Shown here piece by piece: positions 39,096 through 48,315 of a stretch of 50,448 nucleotides of DNA. The stretch spans positions 1 through 50,448 of the forward strand of contig JAFXMB010000090.1 of the NCBI GenBank assembly GCA_017530735.1, in the 5' to 3' direction. The DNA comes from Bacteroidaceae bacterium (GTDB taxonomy: Bacteria; Bacteroidota; Bacteroidia; Bacteroidales; Bacteroidaceae). A program made the translations under genes and the position numbers. Numbering within the stretch: position 1 is the stretch's first letter; every line of letters starts with the position of its first letter. The notes beneath the pieces are model-generated. The model ran no database searches. It was not told the origin of the DNA and was given only the letters and a program-made list of their open reading frames with translations.

Positions 39096-39788
39096 ATGCT
39101 CAGACAACGTTGCAATCTTATGATGACTTTGGCAGGCTTGATGCTTGCTTTAGCTTCATGTACAGGTCACTACAGGATTGACGGAGTCGTTGAGACGCTG
39201 GGTTATGAAGGCCGCGAGCTCTCACTCATTGAATTTCTTCCTTACCGCACCACAAAGTATGACTCCTGCGTGGTCAATCACGGCCGGTTCCAGATGACCG
39301 GTAAGGCCGATACAACCCGCCTGGTATTCCTTTGCAAGGATAACCGCCCCATAATTCCCATCTACATTGAGAAGGGCAACGCCAAGGTTTCCCTGCTTCC
39401 TACCGAGATGACCGTTTCGGGAACACGCCAGAACGACCTGTTCTACAGTTTCCTCAAGAAGAAGATAGCATATGACAACCTCTATGAGGACCTGTCTCAG
39501 AGGCGTTTCACCATGTCCCGTCAGGGTTTGGATTCCCGCCGTATGGAAATCATCCAGGATTCGCTCCGTATTGTTGTCGATGAGTGTGAGGATATGATAT
39601 GCTCCTTCATGGCCGACAACTATGACGAGCCGGCTGCCGTGGGTGTGTTCATGATGCTGAGTGCAGGCCCCACGAATGAGGTCTCATCGTTGGTAAGACG
39701 TATTCTTGATGCTGCCCCCGACGAATTCATGAGGCAGTCTTATGTGAAAGGCTACATCAGCCGCACGGGTTACGCCCGTAACGAATAA
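39096..39788 (+). CDS. DUF4369-domain lipoprotein
   Basis: A 230-residue lipoprotein; the ATG at 39096 is preferred over a TTG 24 bases earlier. The lipobox is LALASC with Cys22. The DUF4369 beta-sandwich is at about residues 25-110 (YRIDGVVETLGYEGRELSLIEFLPYRTTKYDSCVVNHGRFQMTGKADT). In many Bacteroidetes proteins this domain precedes a thioredoxin domain; here a helical 110-residue tail (AVGVFMMLSAGPTNEVSSLVRRIL) without CxxC takes its place. It overlaps the convergent plsC-like gene by 19 bases. Confidence 0.85.
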   Translation: MLRQRCNLMMTLAGLMLALASCTGHYRIDGVVETLGYEGRELSLIEFLPYRTTKYDSCVVNHGRFQMTGKADTTRLVFLCKDNRPIIPIYIEKGNAKVSLLPTEMTVSGTRQNDLFYSFLKKKIAYDNLYEDLSQRRFTMSRQGLDSRRMEIIQDSLRIVVDECEDMICSFMADNYDEPAAVGVFMMLSAGPTNEVSSLVRRILDAAPDEFMRQSYVKGYISRTGYARNE

Positions 39789-40528
39789 CCCTTGTCAAGG
39801 GTCTCCTGAATAATTTCACTTACTTTCTGCGCAGTCTCATTCATGGCCTGAGTCTGCTCCTGTTCTGTCTGTCCCACATCGGTACGGGGCATGATCGGCT
39901 CGTGTACAGTCATGTGTACCGGATGCCAGGTCACATTCCAAGCATGGCGTGACATGACGTCGTAGTTGCCGTCGATGGTAACGGGCAGGATGGGGAGTTG
40001 CAGTTCCTGTGAGATAAGGAAGGCGCCGCGTTTGAATCGGCCCATCTTGCCGTCGGGGGTGCGGGTTCCCTCGGGGAATATGATTACGGACATTCCGTCC
40101 TTGAGTCTGGACTCCGCCTTACGGATGCTCTCCATTGAACTTACCCTTGAACTGCGGTCTATGAATATGTGACCGGCCATATAGCATGCCCAGCCTACGA
40201 ACGGAATCTTACCCAGTTCCTTTTTCATCATCCATTTGAACTTGACGCCCAGGAATCCGTACATCAGGAATGCGTCCCAGTAACTCTGGTGGTTGGCGGC
40301 AATCACGTATGACTGGCCTTTCTTGATGTTCTCAAGGCCGTGCACGTGGATGGGAATAAAGAAAACGCGGTAGAACAGGCGTCCCCAGATCATTCCGGGC
40401 CAGTAGCCCCAGAAACGGTCATTGAAGATTGAACCTATCATTGTGGTGAGCGCTACGATGATGGTAACGACAATCATCAGTGGCAGCGCAATGCAAATCT
40501 GGTAGACAAGGTATAATGCTCTGATCAT
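39770..40528 (-). CDS. 1-acyl-sn-glycerol-3-phosphate acyltransferase (PlsC family)
   Basis: A 252-residue membrane acyltransferase making phosphatidic acid or modifying a lipid. The catalytic motif NHQSYWD (HX4D) is near residue 78, FIDRSSR is block II, FPEGTRTPDG is block III and LPILPVTI block IV. Two N-terminal membrane segments precede it (ICIALPLMIVVTIIVALTTMIG). It overlaps the dihydroorotase stop by 4 bases, an unrelated enzyme, so the operon is one of convenience. Confidence 0.92.
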   Translation of the reverse strand: MIRALYLVYQICIALPLMIVVTIIVALTTMIGSIFNDRFWGYWPGMIWGRLFYRVFFIPIHVHGLENIKKGQSYVIAANHQSYWDAFLMYGFLGVKFKWMMKKELGKIPFVGWACYMAGHIFIDRSSRVSSMESIRKAESRLKDGMSVIIFPEGTRTPDGKMGRFKRGAFLISQELQLPILPVTIDGNYDVMSRHAWNVTWHPVHMTVHEPIMPRTDVGQTEQEQTQAMNETAQKVSEIIQETLDKGYSLRA

Positions 40529-41862
40529 AATCTGTTGAATTCTACTGGTTTTCCTTTTATTTCTGTATCAAACTTTCCTTCATTATAGACGGCGCGGCCG
40601 TTCACCCAGGTGGTGCATACCTTCCAGTGGAACTGCTCGCCTTCAAACGGTGTCCAGCCGCATTTATTGGGCAGATTGGCATTGGATACCTTGTAGCCCT
40701 CCTCGCTGCGTGATACCAGCGTCAGGTCAGCCTTGTAGCCCTGGCGTATGTATCCGCGCTCACGGATGCTGAATATCTGTGCGGGGTTGTGGCACATGAG
40801 TCTTACTACATCGGTCATCTGCATTACGCCGGCCGATGCCAACTCAAGCATGGAGATGAGCGAGTAGGGCAGGACGGGCATGCCCGATGCGGCGCTCTTG
40901 CATCCTCCCTGCTTCTCGGATAGCAGGTGCGGGGCGTGGTCGGTGCCTATCACGTCTATGCGGCCGTCGGTGAGAGCAAGGCGGAGTGCCTGGCGGTCTG
41001 CAGCGGTCTTGATGGCGGGATTGCACTTGATGAGCGTGCCCTTGTGGTCGTAATCGGCATCGGTGAACCACAGATGCGCGGGGCAGGCCTCGGCTGTGAA
41101 CTGCTTGCTCTGCAACGGATGGTTATTGAACAGGTTCAGTTCATGAGCGGTGGTAAGGTGCAGTATGTGCAGGTGCACGTTTGTTCCTGCAGCCACATCA
41201 AGCGCCTTGGAGGTCGATGCGTAGCACGCTTCCTCGCTGCGTATGAGCGGGTGATATTTTACGGGAGGCTCGCTGCCCAGTTGGCTTACGTAGCGCTCCA
41301 TGTTTGCGTTTATGATTGATGTCTCCTCACAGTGTACTGCAACGGGGACTGTGGCGGCCCTGAACAGCGCCTTGAGTGATGCGGCATCGTCCAGCAGCAT
41401 TCCGCCGGTGCTGGAGCCCATAAAGAGTTTGACTCCGCAGACTTTCTTAGGGTCAATCTTTTCAATCTGGTCCAGGTTGGTGTGGGTGGCGCCCAGGTAG
41501 AAACTGTGGTTTACCAGACAGGTCTCTGCTGCGTGGTCAAACTTATCCTGGAGTGTCTGGAGCGTAACCGTCTGGGGTACGCAGTTGGGCATATCGAATA
41601 TCGTAGTCACACCTCCCATTGCGGCTGCAAGGCTCTCGGTGGACATATCGGCCTTATGGGTCAGGCCGGGATCACGGAAATGTACGTGATCATCAATCAC
41701 ACCGGGCAGGAGCCACTTTCCTGCGGCGTCGATGACTGTATCGGCCGTGGGGGCATCGGACGTAAAGATACCGGCTATGGTGTCGTTTTCAATAAGGACC
41801 GATGCGCGCTGCACCTGCCCTTCGTTCACCACCATAGCGTCTTTTATCAGCGTCCTGCTCAT
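40525..41862 (-). CDS. pyrC: Dihydroorotase
   Basis: A 445-residue amidohydrolase of the class I/AllB-like dihydroorotase group. Metal ligands are in DDHVHFRDPG near residue 60; GVKLFMGSSTG holds the carboxylated Lys, and His ligands are in AVHCEE and ILHLTTAHE. The catalytic Asp is in GTDHAPH. Length and motifs fit dihydroorotase of pyrimidine synthesis better than allantoinase or hydantoinase, but the last two cannot be excluded. It overlaps the synthase at 41862 by one base. Confidence 0.88.
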   Translation of the reverse strand: MSRTLIKDAMVVNEGQVQRASVLIENDTIAGIFTSDAPTADTVIDAAGKWLLPGVIDDHVHFRDPGLTHKADMSTESLAAAMGGVTTIFDMPNCVPQTVTLQTLQDKFDHAAETCLVNHSFYLGATHTNLDQIEKIDPKKVCGVKLFMGSSTGGMLLDDAASLKALFRAATVPVAVHCEETSIINANMERYVSQLGSEPPVKYHPLIRSEEACYASTSKALDVAAGTNVHLHILHLTTAHELNLFNNHPLQSKQFTAEACPAHLWFTDADYDHKGTLIKCNPAIKTAADRQALRLALTDGRIDVIGTDHAPHLLSEKQGGCKSAASGMPVLPYSLISMLELASAGVMQMTDVVRLMCHNPAQIFSIRERGYIRQGYKADLTLVSRSEEGYKVSNANLPNKCGWTPFEGEQFHWKVCTTWVNGRAVYNEGKFDTEIKGKPVEFNRL

Positions 41863-42623
41863 TATGCTTGCGGGGCTTGGGGCTTTTGGGGATATTTACG
41901 GAACCAGCTGGCTATCTTGAGGCGGATGACGCCGAACAGGGCCTCGCTGAATATGCCTCCGCTCATCTTGGATGTACCGAGTTCGCGGTTTACGAATATC
42001 ACGGGCACCTCCTTGATCTTGAATCCGCACTTGTAGGCGGTGAATTTCATCTCAATCTGGAAGGCGTAACCCTTAAAGTGTATCTTGTCCAGTTCAATGG
42101 TCTCCAGAACCTGACGGCGGTAGCATTTGAATCCGGCAGTGGTGTCGTGTACGGGCAGACCGGTTACAAAATGCACGTACTTGGATGCAAAATATGACAT
42201 CAGTACGCGTCCCATTGGCCAGTTGACCACATTCACGCCGCTTACATATCGGGAGCCTATGGCTACGTCGTAACCCTCATCGCGGCAGGCGCTCAGCAGG
42301 CGGGGCAGATCGGCCGGAGCGTGAGAGAAATCGGCATCCATCTCAAAGATGTAGTCGTAACCGCGCTCAATGCACCACTTGAAACCGGTGATGTAAGCAG
42401 TTCCCAAGCCCAGTTTGCCGCTGCGCTCCACAATAAAGAGGCGGTCCTTGAAATCGGTCTCCATCAGGCCCTTCACGATGGCTGCGGTGCCGTCGGGCGA
42501 TCCGTCGTCAATGATAAGTATATTGAAATTATCCTCCAGCGCCATGACTGCGCGGATGATATTCTCTATGTTCTCCTTCTCGTTATAGGTGGGGATAATT
42601 ACTATGCTCTGGTTAGTTTTCAT
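41862..42623 (-). CDS. Polyprenol-phosphate mannose synthase-like glycosyltransferase (Dpm1 type)
   Basis: A 253-residue GT2 enzyme; the start at 42623 gives MKTNQSIVIIPTYNEKENIENI. The metal-binding DxD is in FEMDADFSH, and DDGSPDGT, SGKLGLGTAYITGFKWC and SRYVSG...NWP are Dpm1 features. No C-terminal membrane segments are present, unlike DPMS of many archaea. Such enzymes make polyprenyl-phosphate-mannose for protein or envelope glycosylation. It is the first of the operon synthase - dihydroorotase - acyltransferase. Confidence 0.9.
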   Translation of the reverse strand: MKTNQSIVIIPTYNEKENIENIIRAVMALEDNFNILIIDDGSPDGTAAIVKGLMETDFKDRLFIVERSGKLGLGTAYITGFKWCIERGYDYIFEMDADFSHAPADLPRLLSACRDEGYDVAIGSRYVSGVNVVNWPMGRVLMSYFASKYVHFVTGLPVHDTTAGFKCYRRQVLETIELDKIHFKGYAFQIEMKFTAYKCGFKIKEVPVIFVNRELGTSKMSGGIFSEALFGVIRLKIASWFRKYPQKPQAPQA

Positions 42624-42654
42624 AGTTTGTTCTGATATAACGCACAAATATAAT

Positions 42655-42696
42655 AAAAAGGTGCCAAAAGGGACGGTTCCGTTTGGCACCTTTTTT
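42655..42696. terminator. Terminator of the HTH/DUF2975 operon
   Basis: AAAAAGGTGCCAAA (42655-42668) pairs with TTTGGCACCTTTTT (42682-42695) over 14 bp. It starts 3 bases after the HTH stop codon. Confidence 0.85.
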
Positions 42697-42698
42697 AC

Positions 42699-42899
42699 TT
42701 ATCTGTATTCAAGAATATCGCCCGGCTGGCAGTCCAGCGCCTTGCAGATGGCGTCGAGCGTGGAGAATCGTATGGCCTTGGCCTTTCCGGTCTTCAGGAT
42801 GGAGAGGTTGGCCTGCGTTATGCCTATCTTATCGGCCAGTTCGCCCGATGACATCTTGCGCTTGGCCATCATTACGTCAACGTTTACTATTATGCTCAT
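42699..42899 (-). CDS. Small XRE-family HTH regulator (YozG-like)
   Basis: A 66-residue protein that is nearly all helix-turn-helix: MAKRKMSSGELADKIGITQANLSILKTGKAKAIRFSTLDAICKALDCQPGDILEY. This is the short Cro/cI type that accompanies DUF2975 membrane proteins in many bacteria. It follows the DUF2975 gene by 12 bases. It probably regulates its own operon. Confidence 0.9.
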   Translation of the reverse strand: MSIIVNVDVMMAKRKMSSGELADKIGITQANLSILKTGKAKAIRFSTLDAICKALDCQPGDILEYR

Positions 42900-42911
42900 A
42901 GTTGCGATGTT

Positions 42912-43628
42912 TTAGATTGTCAGATCCTGTTCCTCTTTCAGGTCTTTGCCCATAAGGATTATCTGCGATATTATCATCAGCCCAAGTCCGGTCAGGATCA
43001 ACATGATGTTTGCGTCATTCTTGTACACTACGTAATACTGGGCCAGATGAATGTGGTTGATGCAGTACATGCTGTAGACAAAAGAGACGATGAACTGGAA
43101 CAGATACAGTCCTACCAGCAATTTGCCGGCGATATCAAGGAACCGTGAGACTTGACTTGCAAAAATTTCTCCTTCCCGGATTCTTTTTACTATCTTGAAT
43201 ACCAGAACAATGATGTAAACTGCCACTATAAAGCTGACCAATGACAATGCGAATGAAAGAATGACGAAGAAAGTTGATGCCTGGCGCGATGGGGTTGTAA
43301 GCCTGACAGACTGCATCTGAATCTTGTTTATCTGATTGTTTGAGATTGAGAACAAAGCCATGTCTTTGCCGTATAGGCCTCCATGTTTGGGCATTACATC
43401 TACGTCAAAATTATATGTCTTGACACTTGCATATCCACTGCTTCCGCCTTCATGGCGGATAGTATCAAAAACATCATAGAACTCACCGGGAGTATCCATG
43501 AACTCCAGCTTTTCATTATCATAAGTACAGTATGAGAACGGAAAAGATACATGTATAAAATTAAATACCATAAAAAGAATAAGCACAGTCACAAACAATG
43601 AGCAGTAAAGTTTTAGTTTTTTGTTCAT
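42912..43628 (-). CDS. DUF2975 membrane protein
   Basis: A 238-residue protein with an N-terminal membrane segment (YCSLFVTVLILFMVFNFI), an external domain of about 80 residues and three C-terminal segments (ASTFFVILSFALSLVSFIVAVYIIVLVF, LLVGLYLFQFIVSFVYSM, LILTGLGLMIISQIILMG). The cytoplasmic motif KRIREGEIFASQVSRFLDIAG is characteristic of DUF2975. It is paired with a small HTH regulator in an arrangement known from many phyla. A textbook Bacteroidetes promoter lies 44 bases upstream. Confidence 0.87.
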   Translation of the reverse strand: MNKKLKLYCSLFVTVLILFMVFNFIHVSFPFSYCTYDNEKLEFMDTPGEFYDVFDTIRHEGGSSGYASVKTYNFDVDVMPKHGGLYGKDMALFSISNNQINKIQMQSVRLTTPSRQASTFFVILSFALSLVSFIVAVYIIVLVFKIVKRIREGEIFASQVSRFLDIAGKLLVGLYLFQFIVSFVYSMYCINHIHLAQYYVVYKNDANIMLILTGLGLMIISQIILMGKDLKEEQDLTI

Positions 43629-43671
43629 AATTGGAATTGAATTTATTGTTAAACGATAATTATTTTCGGTG

Positions 43672-43702
43672 CAAAGATAAGGGTGATTTTTAATCCACCA
43701 AA
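43672..43702 (-). promoter_or_regulatory. Promoter of the DUF2975/HTH operon
   Basis: The reverse strand reads TTTG, exactly 19 bases, TATCTTTG, an ideal -33/-7 pair. Confidence 0.8.
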
Positions 43703-43768
43703 GAAAAACGTAAAAAATTTATTGAAAAACGATAAAATTGTAATGAGGCTGCGGAGGGGAAAAAAAGG

Positions 43769-43806
43769 CTCGCTAGTTAGCGAGTAAAATCTCTCTAGTT
43801 AGCGAG
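43769..43806. promoter_or_regulatory. Tandem palindromes before mfd
   Basis: CTCGCTAGTTAGCGAG (43769-43784) is a 7-bp perfect inverted repeat around GT. CTCTCTAGTTAGCGAG (43791-43806) is a second copy with one mismatch. The copies start 22 bases apart, about two helical turns, and lie directly upstream of the TACCTTTG -7 box (43817-43824), which ends only 8 bases before the mfd ATG. This looks like an operator. Confidence 0.55.
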
Positions 43807-43832
43807 TAAAAATTTGTACCTTTGCAAGTGCT

Positions 43833-46800
43833 ATGACATTGGCGGATCTTAGTGGCCTTTATGGCGGGTTGGCGCAGACTAAGGCGCTCTTGAAGGAACT
43901 TGCGGGAAAACGCACCGGAAACGTTTTTCTGCAGGGGCTCCGTGCGTCATCGGCCCCGCTTTTGTTCTGTGGAGTGGCTCAGAACGGGGGTAAGCCTTGC
44001 ATCCTTATAATACTTAATGATCAGGAGGAGGCTGCATATTTCTATCACGATATGGTGCAGACCATGGGTGATCAGAACGTGCTCTATTTCCCGTCGGCAT
44101 TCCGCCGCGCCGCCAAGTACGGCCAGAAGGACGATGCCAGCGAGATACTGCGCACCGAGGTGCTGAGCCGCCTTACCACCGTTGAGCCCGGGGCCGATAC
44201 GCTCGTAATAGTGACATCGGCCGATGCGCTTGCCGAAAAGGTGGTATCCAAATCCAGCCTGGAAGACAAGTCCATACGCATCAGCGTAGGTGAGACACTG
44301 GACCGCGAGGAACTGCAGAGCCTGCTTCTGGAACTTGGGTTCAACCGCGTGGATTACGTCTATGAGCCGGGGCAGTTCGCCCTGCGCGGCAGCATTCTGG
44401 ATGTGTTCTCGTTCTCATCGGAGTACCCGTTCCGCCTGGATTTCTTTGGCGATGACATAGACAGCATACGTCACTTCTCAGTTGATACCCAGCTTTCTAC
44501 GGAGAAGAAGGACAGCGTGGTTGTGGTGCCCGATATGGACAAGATGGAGGGCGCACAGGTGTCGCTGATGGATTTCCTGCCGGCCGATACCGTGCTGGCT
44601 GTCAAGGACTTGCTGCTGACCGCTGACCGCATGACCACCGTAAGTAATGAAGTGGCCGATCAGGAGAGCCTGGCAGCCCGCATGCGTCAGGTCAACGCCT
44701 CCGCAACCGAAAACGCGGAGCCTGTTGAGATGCCTCACTTGCTCAAGGCTGAGGATTTCCTGCGCAAGACAACCGATTTCCGCGTGGTGGAGTTCGGCAA
44801 CAAACCCACCGGTGTGGCATCGGCCACAATCACATTCGATACAACTCCGCAACCGCTGTTCCACAAGAACTTTGACCTGGTATCGCAGACGCTGACCGAT
44901 TATATAGTAAAGGGTTACAGGATTTATATTCTGACCGATAACCCCAAGCAGGGGGAGCGTCTGCATGACATTTTTACCGAGCGCGGCGAGAACATACAGT
45001 TTGAGACAATAGGCAAGACACTGCATGAGGGATTCGCCGACGGCATCCTTAAATGCTGCTTCTTTACTGATCACCAGATATTTGACCGCTACCACAAGTA
45101 CAATCTGCGCAGCGAGCGTGCCCGCAACGGAAAGGTGGCGCTTACGCTCAAGGAACTGCAGGAGTTCCAGATTGGTGATTACGTGGTTCATATGGACCAC
45201 GGTGTGGGCAAGTTCGGCGGTCTGGTGCGTGTGCCTCAGGGAGGCGGTTATCAGGAGAAGATAAAGATCATCTACAAGAACGATGATGTGGTGTTTGTAT
45301 CCATCCACGCCCTGCACAAGGTTTCCAAGTACAAGGGCAAGGAGGGTGAGGAGCCGCATATAAACAAGCTGGGTACCGGTGCCTGGGAGAATCTTAAGGA
45401 GCGCACCAAGGGCAAGATCAAGGACATTGCCCGTGACCTTATCAAACTGTACGCCAAGCGATTGGAGGAGAAGGGCTTTGCCTACAGCCCCGACTCTTAT
45501 TTGCAGAATGAGTTGGAGGCCAGTTTCATGTATGAGGATACCCCCGATCAGCTCAAGGCTACCCAGGACGTAAAGCAGGATATGGAGAGCAGCCGCCCCA
45601 TGGACCGCCTCATCTGCGGTGATGTGGGCTTTGGCAAGACCGAGGTTGCCATACGTGCCGCCTTCAAGGCTGTGGCCGATAACAAGCAGGTGGCAGTACT
45701 CGTACCAACCACAATACTCGCTTTCCAGCACTATCAGACATTCCGTGACCGATTGAAGGATTTCCCGTGCCGAGTGGAGTATCTCTCACGCGCCCGCAGC
45801 GCCGCACAGACCACCGCAATCCTGGAGGACCTCAAGAACGGCAAGATAGATATAGTAATAGGTACTCACAAACTCATCGGCAAACAGGTCAAGTTCAAAG
45901 ACCTTGGCCTGCTCATAATTGATGAGGAACAGAAATTCGGCGTATCGGTCAAGGAGAAACTCAAGCAGCTGCGTGCCAACGTGGATGTGCTCACTATGAC
46001 CGCCACACCTATACCGCGCACTCTGCAGTTCTCGCTCATGGGAGCCCGTGACCTCTCTGTCATACAGACCCCGCCGCCCAACCGATATCCCATCCAGACC
46101 GAACTCCATGTGTTCAGTCCAGATATCATCCGCGAGGCCGTCAATTTTGAGATGAGCCGCAACGGCCAGCTCTTTATCGTGAGCAACCGCATATCGTCAC
46201 TGCCCGATCTGGCTGCTATTGTGGAGCGTGAGGTCCCTGATGCCCGCGTGGCCATCGGCCATGGACAGATGGACCCTGATGAACGTGAAAAGATACTTAC
46301 CGGATTCATAAACTATGACTATGATGTGCTCATTGCCACATCTATCATTGAGAACGGAATAGATATCCCCAACGCCAATACAATCATTGTGAACTCGGCC
46401 CAGAATTTTGGTCTGAGTGATTTGCACCAGATGCGCGGACGAGTAGGGCGTTCCAACAGGAAAGCGTTCTGCTATCTTCTGGCACCGCCTCTGGCATCAC
46501 TGTCCGATGAGTCACGCCGCCGCTTGCAGGCCATTGAGAGTTTCAGCGATCTGGGCAGCGGAATCCAGCTGGCTCTGCAGGATCTTGATATCCGTGGCGC
46601 CGGTAACCTGCTGGGTGCCGAGCAGAGCGGATTCATAGCCGATCTGGGCTACGAGACCTATCAGAAGATACTCAAGGAGGCTGTTCGCGAACTTAAGAAT
46701 GATGAGTTTCAGAACCTGTTCAAGGAGCAGCCTGCGGAGCAGGGTAGTACCGCTACGGTTGACGCTTCTCGATATGTTGAGGAGTGCACTGTGGAGACAG

Positions 46801-47231
46801 ATCTTGACCTCTGCTTCCCGGATTCATTCGTACCCGACGGCAGCGAGCGAATCCTACTGTACCGCGAACTTGACAGCATGGAACGTGAGGCCGATATCCA
46901 GCGCTTCCAGGACCGTCTGCAGGACCGTTTCGGAAAGATTCCGCAGCAGGCATTGGAACTTATCCGTCTGGTTACTCTGCGCCGTATGGGCCGTGAGTTG
47001 GGTATTGAACGCATATTCCTCAAAGCCGGCCGCATGAGCCTGTTCTTTGTCAGCAACCCCGACAGCCCCTATTACGAGGGTCCCGCATTCGGCGCCATCC
47101 TGGCTTACGCTGCCCAGAATCCTATGACCTGCCGCCTTCGTGAAGAGGGCACCAAGCGCAGCCTCCTAATATCTGACGTACCCGACGTGGAGCGCGCCAT
47201 CAGCATCCTGGGCTGTATTGTCCGAGAGTGA
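43833..47231 (+). CDS. mfd: Transcription-repair coupling factor Mfd
   Basis: A 1132-residue SF2 translocase that removes stalled RNA polymerase and recruits UvrA. In order: the UvrB-homology N-terminus (GLRASSAPLLFCGVAQ, EPGQFALRGSILDVFS), the RNA polymerase interaction domain (IGDYVVHMDHGVGKFGGLVRV), then the helicase with Walker A GDVGFGKTEVA, DEEQKFGV, TATPIPRTL and the arginine motif QMRGRVGRSNRKA. The C-terminal domain 7 ends near the stop. Length is normal (E. coli 1148). With the -7 box ending 8 bases before the ATG the mRNA should be almost leaderless. It overlaps the convergent gene at 47200 by 32 bases. Confidence 0.97.
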   Translation: MTLADLSGLYGGLAQTKALLKELAGKRTGNVFLQGLRASSAPLLFCGVAQNGGKPCILIILNDQEEAAYFYHDMVQTMGDQNVLYFPSAFRRAAKYGQKDDASEILRTEVLSRLTTVEPGADTLVIVTSADALAEKVVSKSSLEDKSIRISVGETLDREELQSLLLELGFNRVDYVYEPGQFALRGSILDVFSFSSEYPFRLDFFGDDIDSIRHFSVDTQLSTEKKDSVVVVPDMDKMEGAQVSLMDFLPADTVLAVKDLLLTADRMTTVSNEVADQESLAARMRQVNASATENAEPVEMPHLLKAEDFLRKTTDFRVVEFGNKPTGVASATITFDTTPQPLFHKNFDLVSQTLTDYIVKGYRIYILTDNPKQGERLHDIFTERGENIQFETIGKTLHEGFADGILKCCFFTDHQIFDRYHKYNLRSERARNGKVALTLKELQEFQIGDYVVHMDHGVGKFGGLVRVPQGGGYQEKIKIIYKNDDVVFVSIHALHKVSKYKGKEGEEPHINKLGTGAWENLKERTKGKIKDIARDLIKLYAKRLEEKGFAYSPDSYLQNELEASFMYEDTPDQLKATQDVKQDMESSRPMDRLICGDVGFGKTEVAIRAAFKAVADNKQVAVLVPTTILAFQHYQTFRDRLKDFPCRVEYLSRARSAAQTTAILEDLKNGKIDIVIGTHKLIGKQVKFKDLGLLIIDEEQKFGVSVKEKLKQLRANVDVLTMTATPIPRTLQFSLMGARDLSVIQTPPPNRYPIQTELHVFSPDIIREAVNFEMSRNGQLFIVSNRISSLPDLAAIVEREVPDARVAIGHGQMDPDEREKILTGFINYDYDVLIATSIIENGIDIPNANTIIVNSAQNFGLSDLHQMRGRVGRSNRKAFCYLLAPPLASLSDESRRRLQAIESFSDLGSGIQLALQDLDIRGAGNLLGAEQSGFIADLGYETYQKILKEAVRELKNDEFQNLFKEQPAEQGSTATVDASRYVEECTVETDLDLCFPDSFVPDGSERILLYRELDSMEREADIQRFQDRLQDRFGKIPQQALELIRLVTLRRMGRELGIERIFLKAGRMSLFFVSNPDSPYYEGPAFGAILAYAAQNPMTCRLREEGTKRSLLISDVPDVERAISILGCIVRE

Positions 47232-48315
47232 TTGTAAGTCCGGTGTTAAGGGAACAGGTTTTCACATTCCTGTTGAATGGCTCGAAGGAACCGAATACCT
47301 TCAGCCTGATTGCGAATGCGCTTATGGGCCGATAGTCGATATCCATACCCATATATACTCCTGCGCCACCTTCGATAACGCTTCGAACTTTTTGCCCGCT
47401 GGGGTTTCTGGTGCCTGTATCCTGGGTTATTTCTGAAATCTGAAGGCCGGCAAAGGGGGTGAGGCCGATTTTTTCTCTTGACAACACATTGAATCCGGCA
47501 CCCATTCTGCCAACCCCGCTCCGGGCGTTTTTGTCTTGCCAGAAATAATCGTTGTTCCTGTCGTAGTAGAAATTGGGTGTCTCGACCTTGCCCCACAGGT
47601 AGGAGTACTGCATTTCTAACCTGAACCGTGATTTGACATGTAATTCAAGAGCCAGGTTGAAACCGTTCAGACTACTCAGATTCCGGGAAAGACCGGTGAG
47701 ATAACAGTTGTTCTCATAGCCAATAACTACACCTATAGTGCAATTGCTGTCAAATTGGGGAAAGCCGCCTCCCATACCGGGCAGATCGAACGGAGCGGTA
47801 TAGAAGTCATCGCTCTTTATAGCAGCAACTTCCGTCTTTAGCGAGTCTTCATAATGCCTGATTACGGCGGTATCCCTTCCGGAGATACTATTGATTATGA
47901 AATCAGTCTTACTGTAATAATAGAGTTGACTGTATCGGCCGTAAACCTCATAGGTGCCTACATGACCGTCTCGGTGATCCTGTACGGCCTGCTTCATGGA
48001 AAGCAGTGCCATGTCATATAGTATCTGATTGTATCTCAGATCCCAGTCCGTTACCCTGGAAGGATCGTACAGACTGTTTTCGGTGTCCACTTCGATTATA
48101 TACAGATCACGGTAACGGTCGCCATCTTTTCCACTGACCAAAGCCTGTGAAACGCCGATGGAAAGAGAACTTGCCATTCCGATGCTTTCAACCGTAGAGG
48201 GCGTGAACTGTTTCCACGTCAGGGTGGTGCGTGGCGACTGGGCCTGGACGGGACAGCCTAGGAGTAATAATCCCGCTGTCAAGACAATGAGGAGAGATTT
48301 CGGTTTCATAGGCAT
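47200..48315 (-). CDS. Secreted protein with LTW domain and outer-membrane barrel-like C-terminus (copy 2)
   Basis: A 371-residue protein. Signal peptide MPMKPKSLLIVLTAGLLLLGCPVQAQ; the Cys inside may or may not be a lipobox. The N-terminal domain has LTWKQFTPS and LYDPSRVTDWDLRYNQILYDMALLSM. The C-terminal half alternates beta-strands (CTIGVVIGYENNCYLTGL, RFRLEMQYSYLWG, IGLTPFAGLQISEI, FAIRLKVFGSFEPF) and ends TGLTITLGQYSPGC. It is a diverged paralogue of 48315-49499, coupled by a one-base overlap. An alternative start at 48309 drops MP. Function unknown; it probably sits in the outer membrane. Confidence 0.7.
   Translation of the reverse strand: MPMKPKSLLIVLTAGLLLLGCPVQAQSPRTTLTWKQFTPSTVESIGMASSLSIGVSQALVSGKDGDRYRDLYIIEVDTENSLYDPSRVTDWDLRYNQILYDMALLSMKQAVQDHRDGHVGTYEVYGRYSQLYYYSKTDFIINSISGRDTAVIRHYEDSLKTEVAAIKSDDFYTAPFDLPGMGGGFPQFDSNCTIGVVIGYENNCYLTGLSRNLSSLNGFNLALELHVKSRFRLEMQYSYLWGKVETPNFYYDRNNDYFWQDKNARSGVGRMGAGFNVLSREKIGLTPFAGLQISEITQDTGTRNPSGQKVRSVIEGGAGVYMGMDIDYRPISAFAIRLKVFGSFEPFNRNVKTCSLNTGLTITLGQYSPGC

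Noticed and set aside
44478..45731. A 417-codon minus-strand frame inside mfd
   Set aside because: It lies fully antisense to the helicase part of mfd, whose motifs are intact; the length follows from codon usage in mfd.
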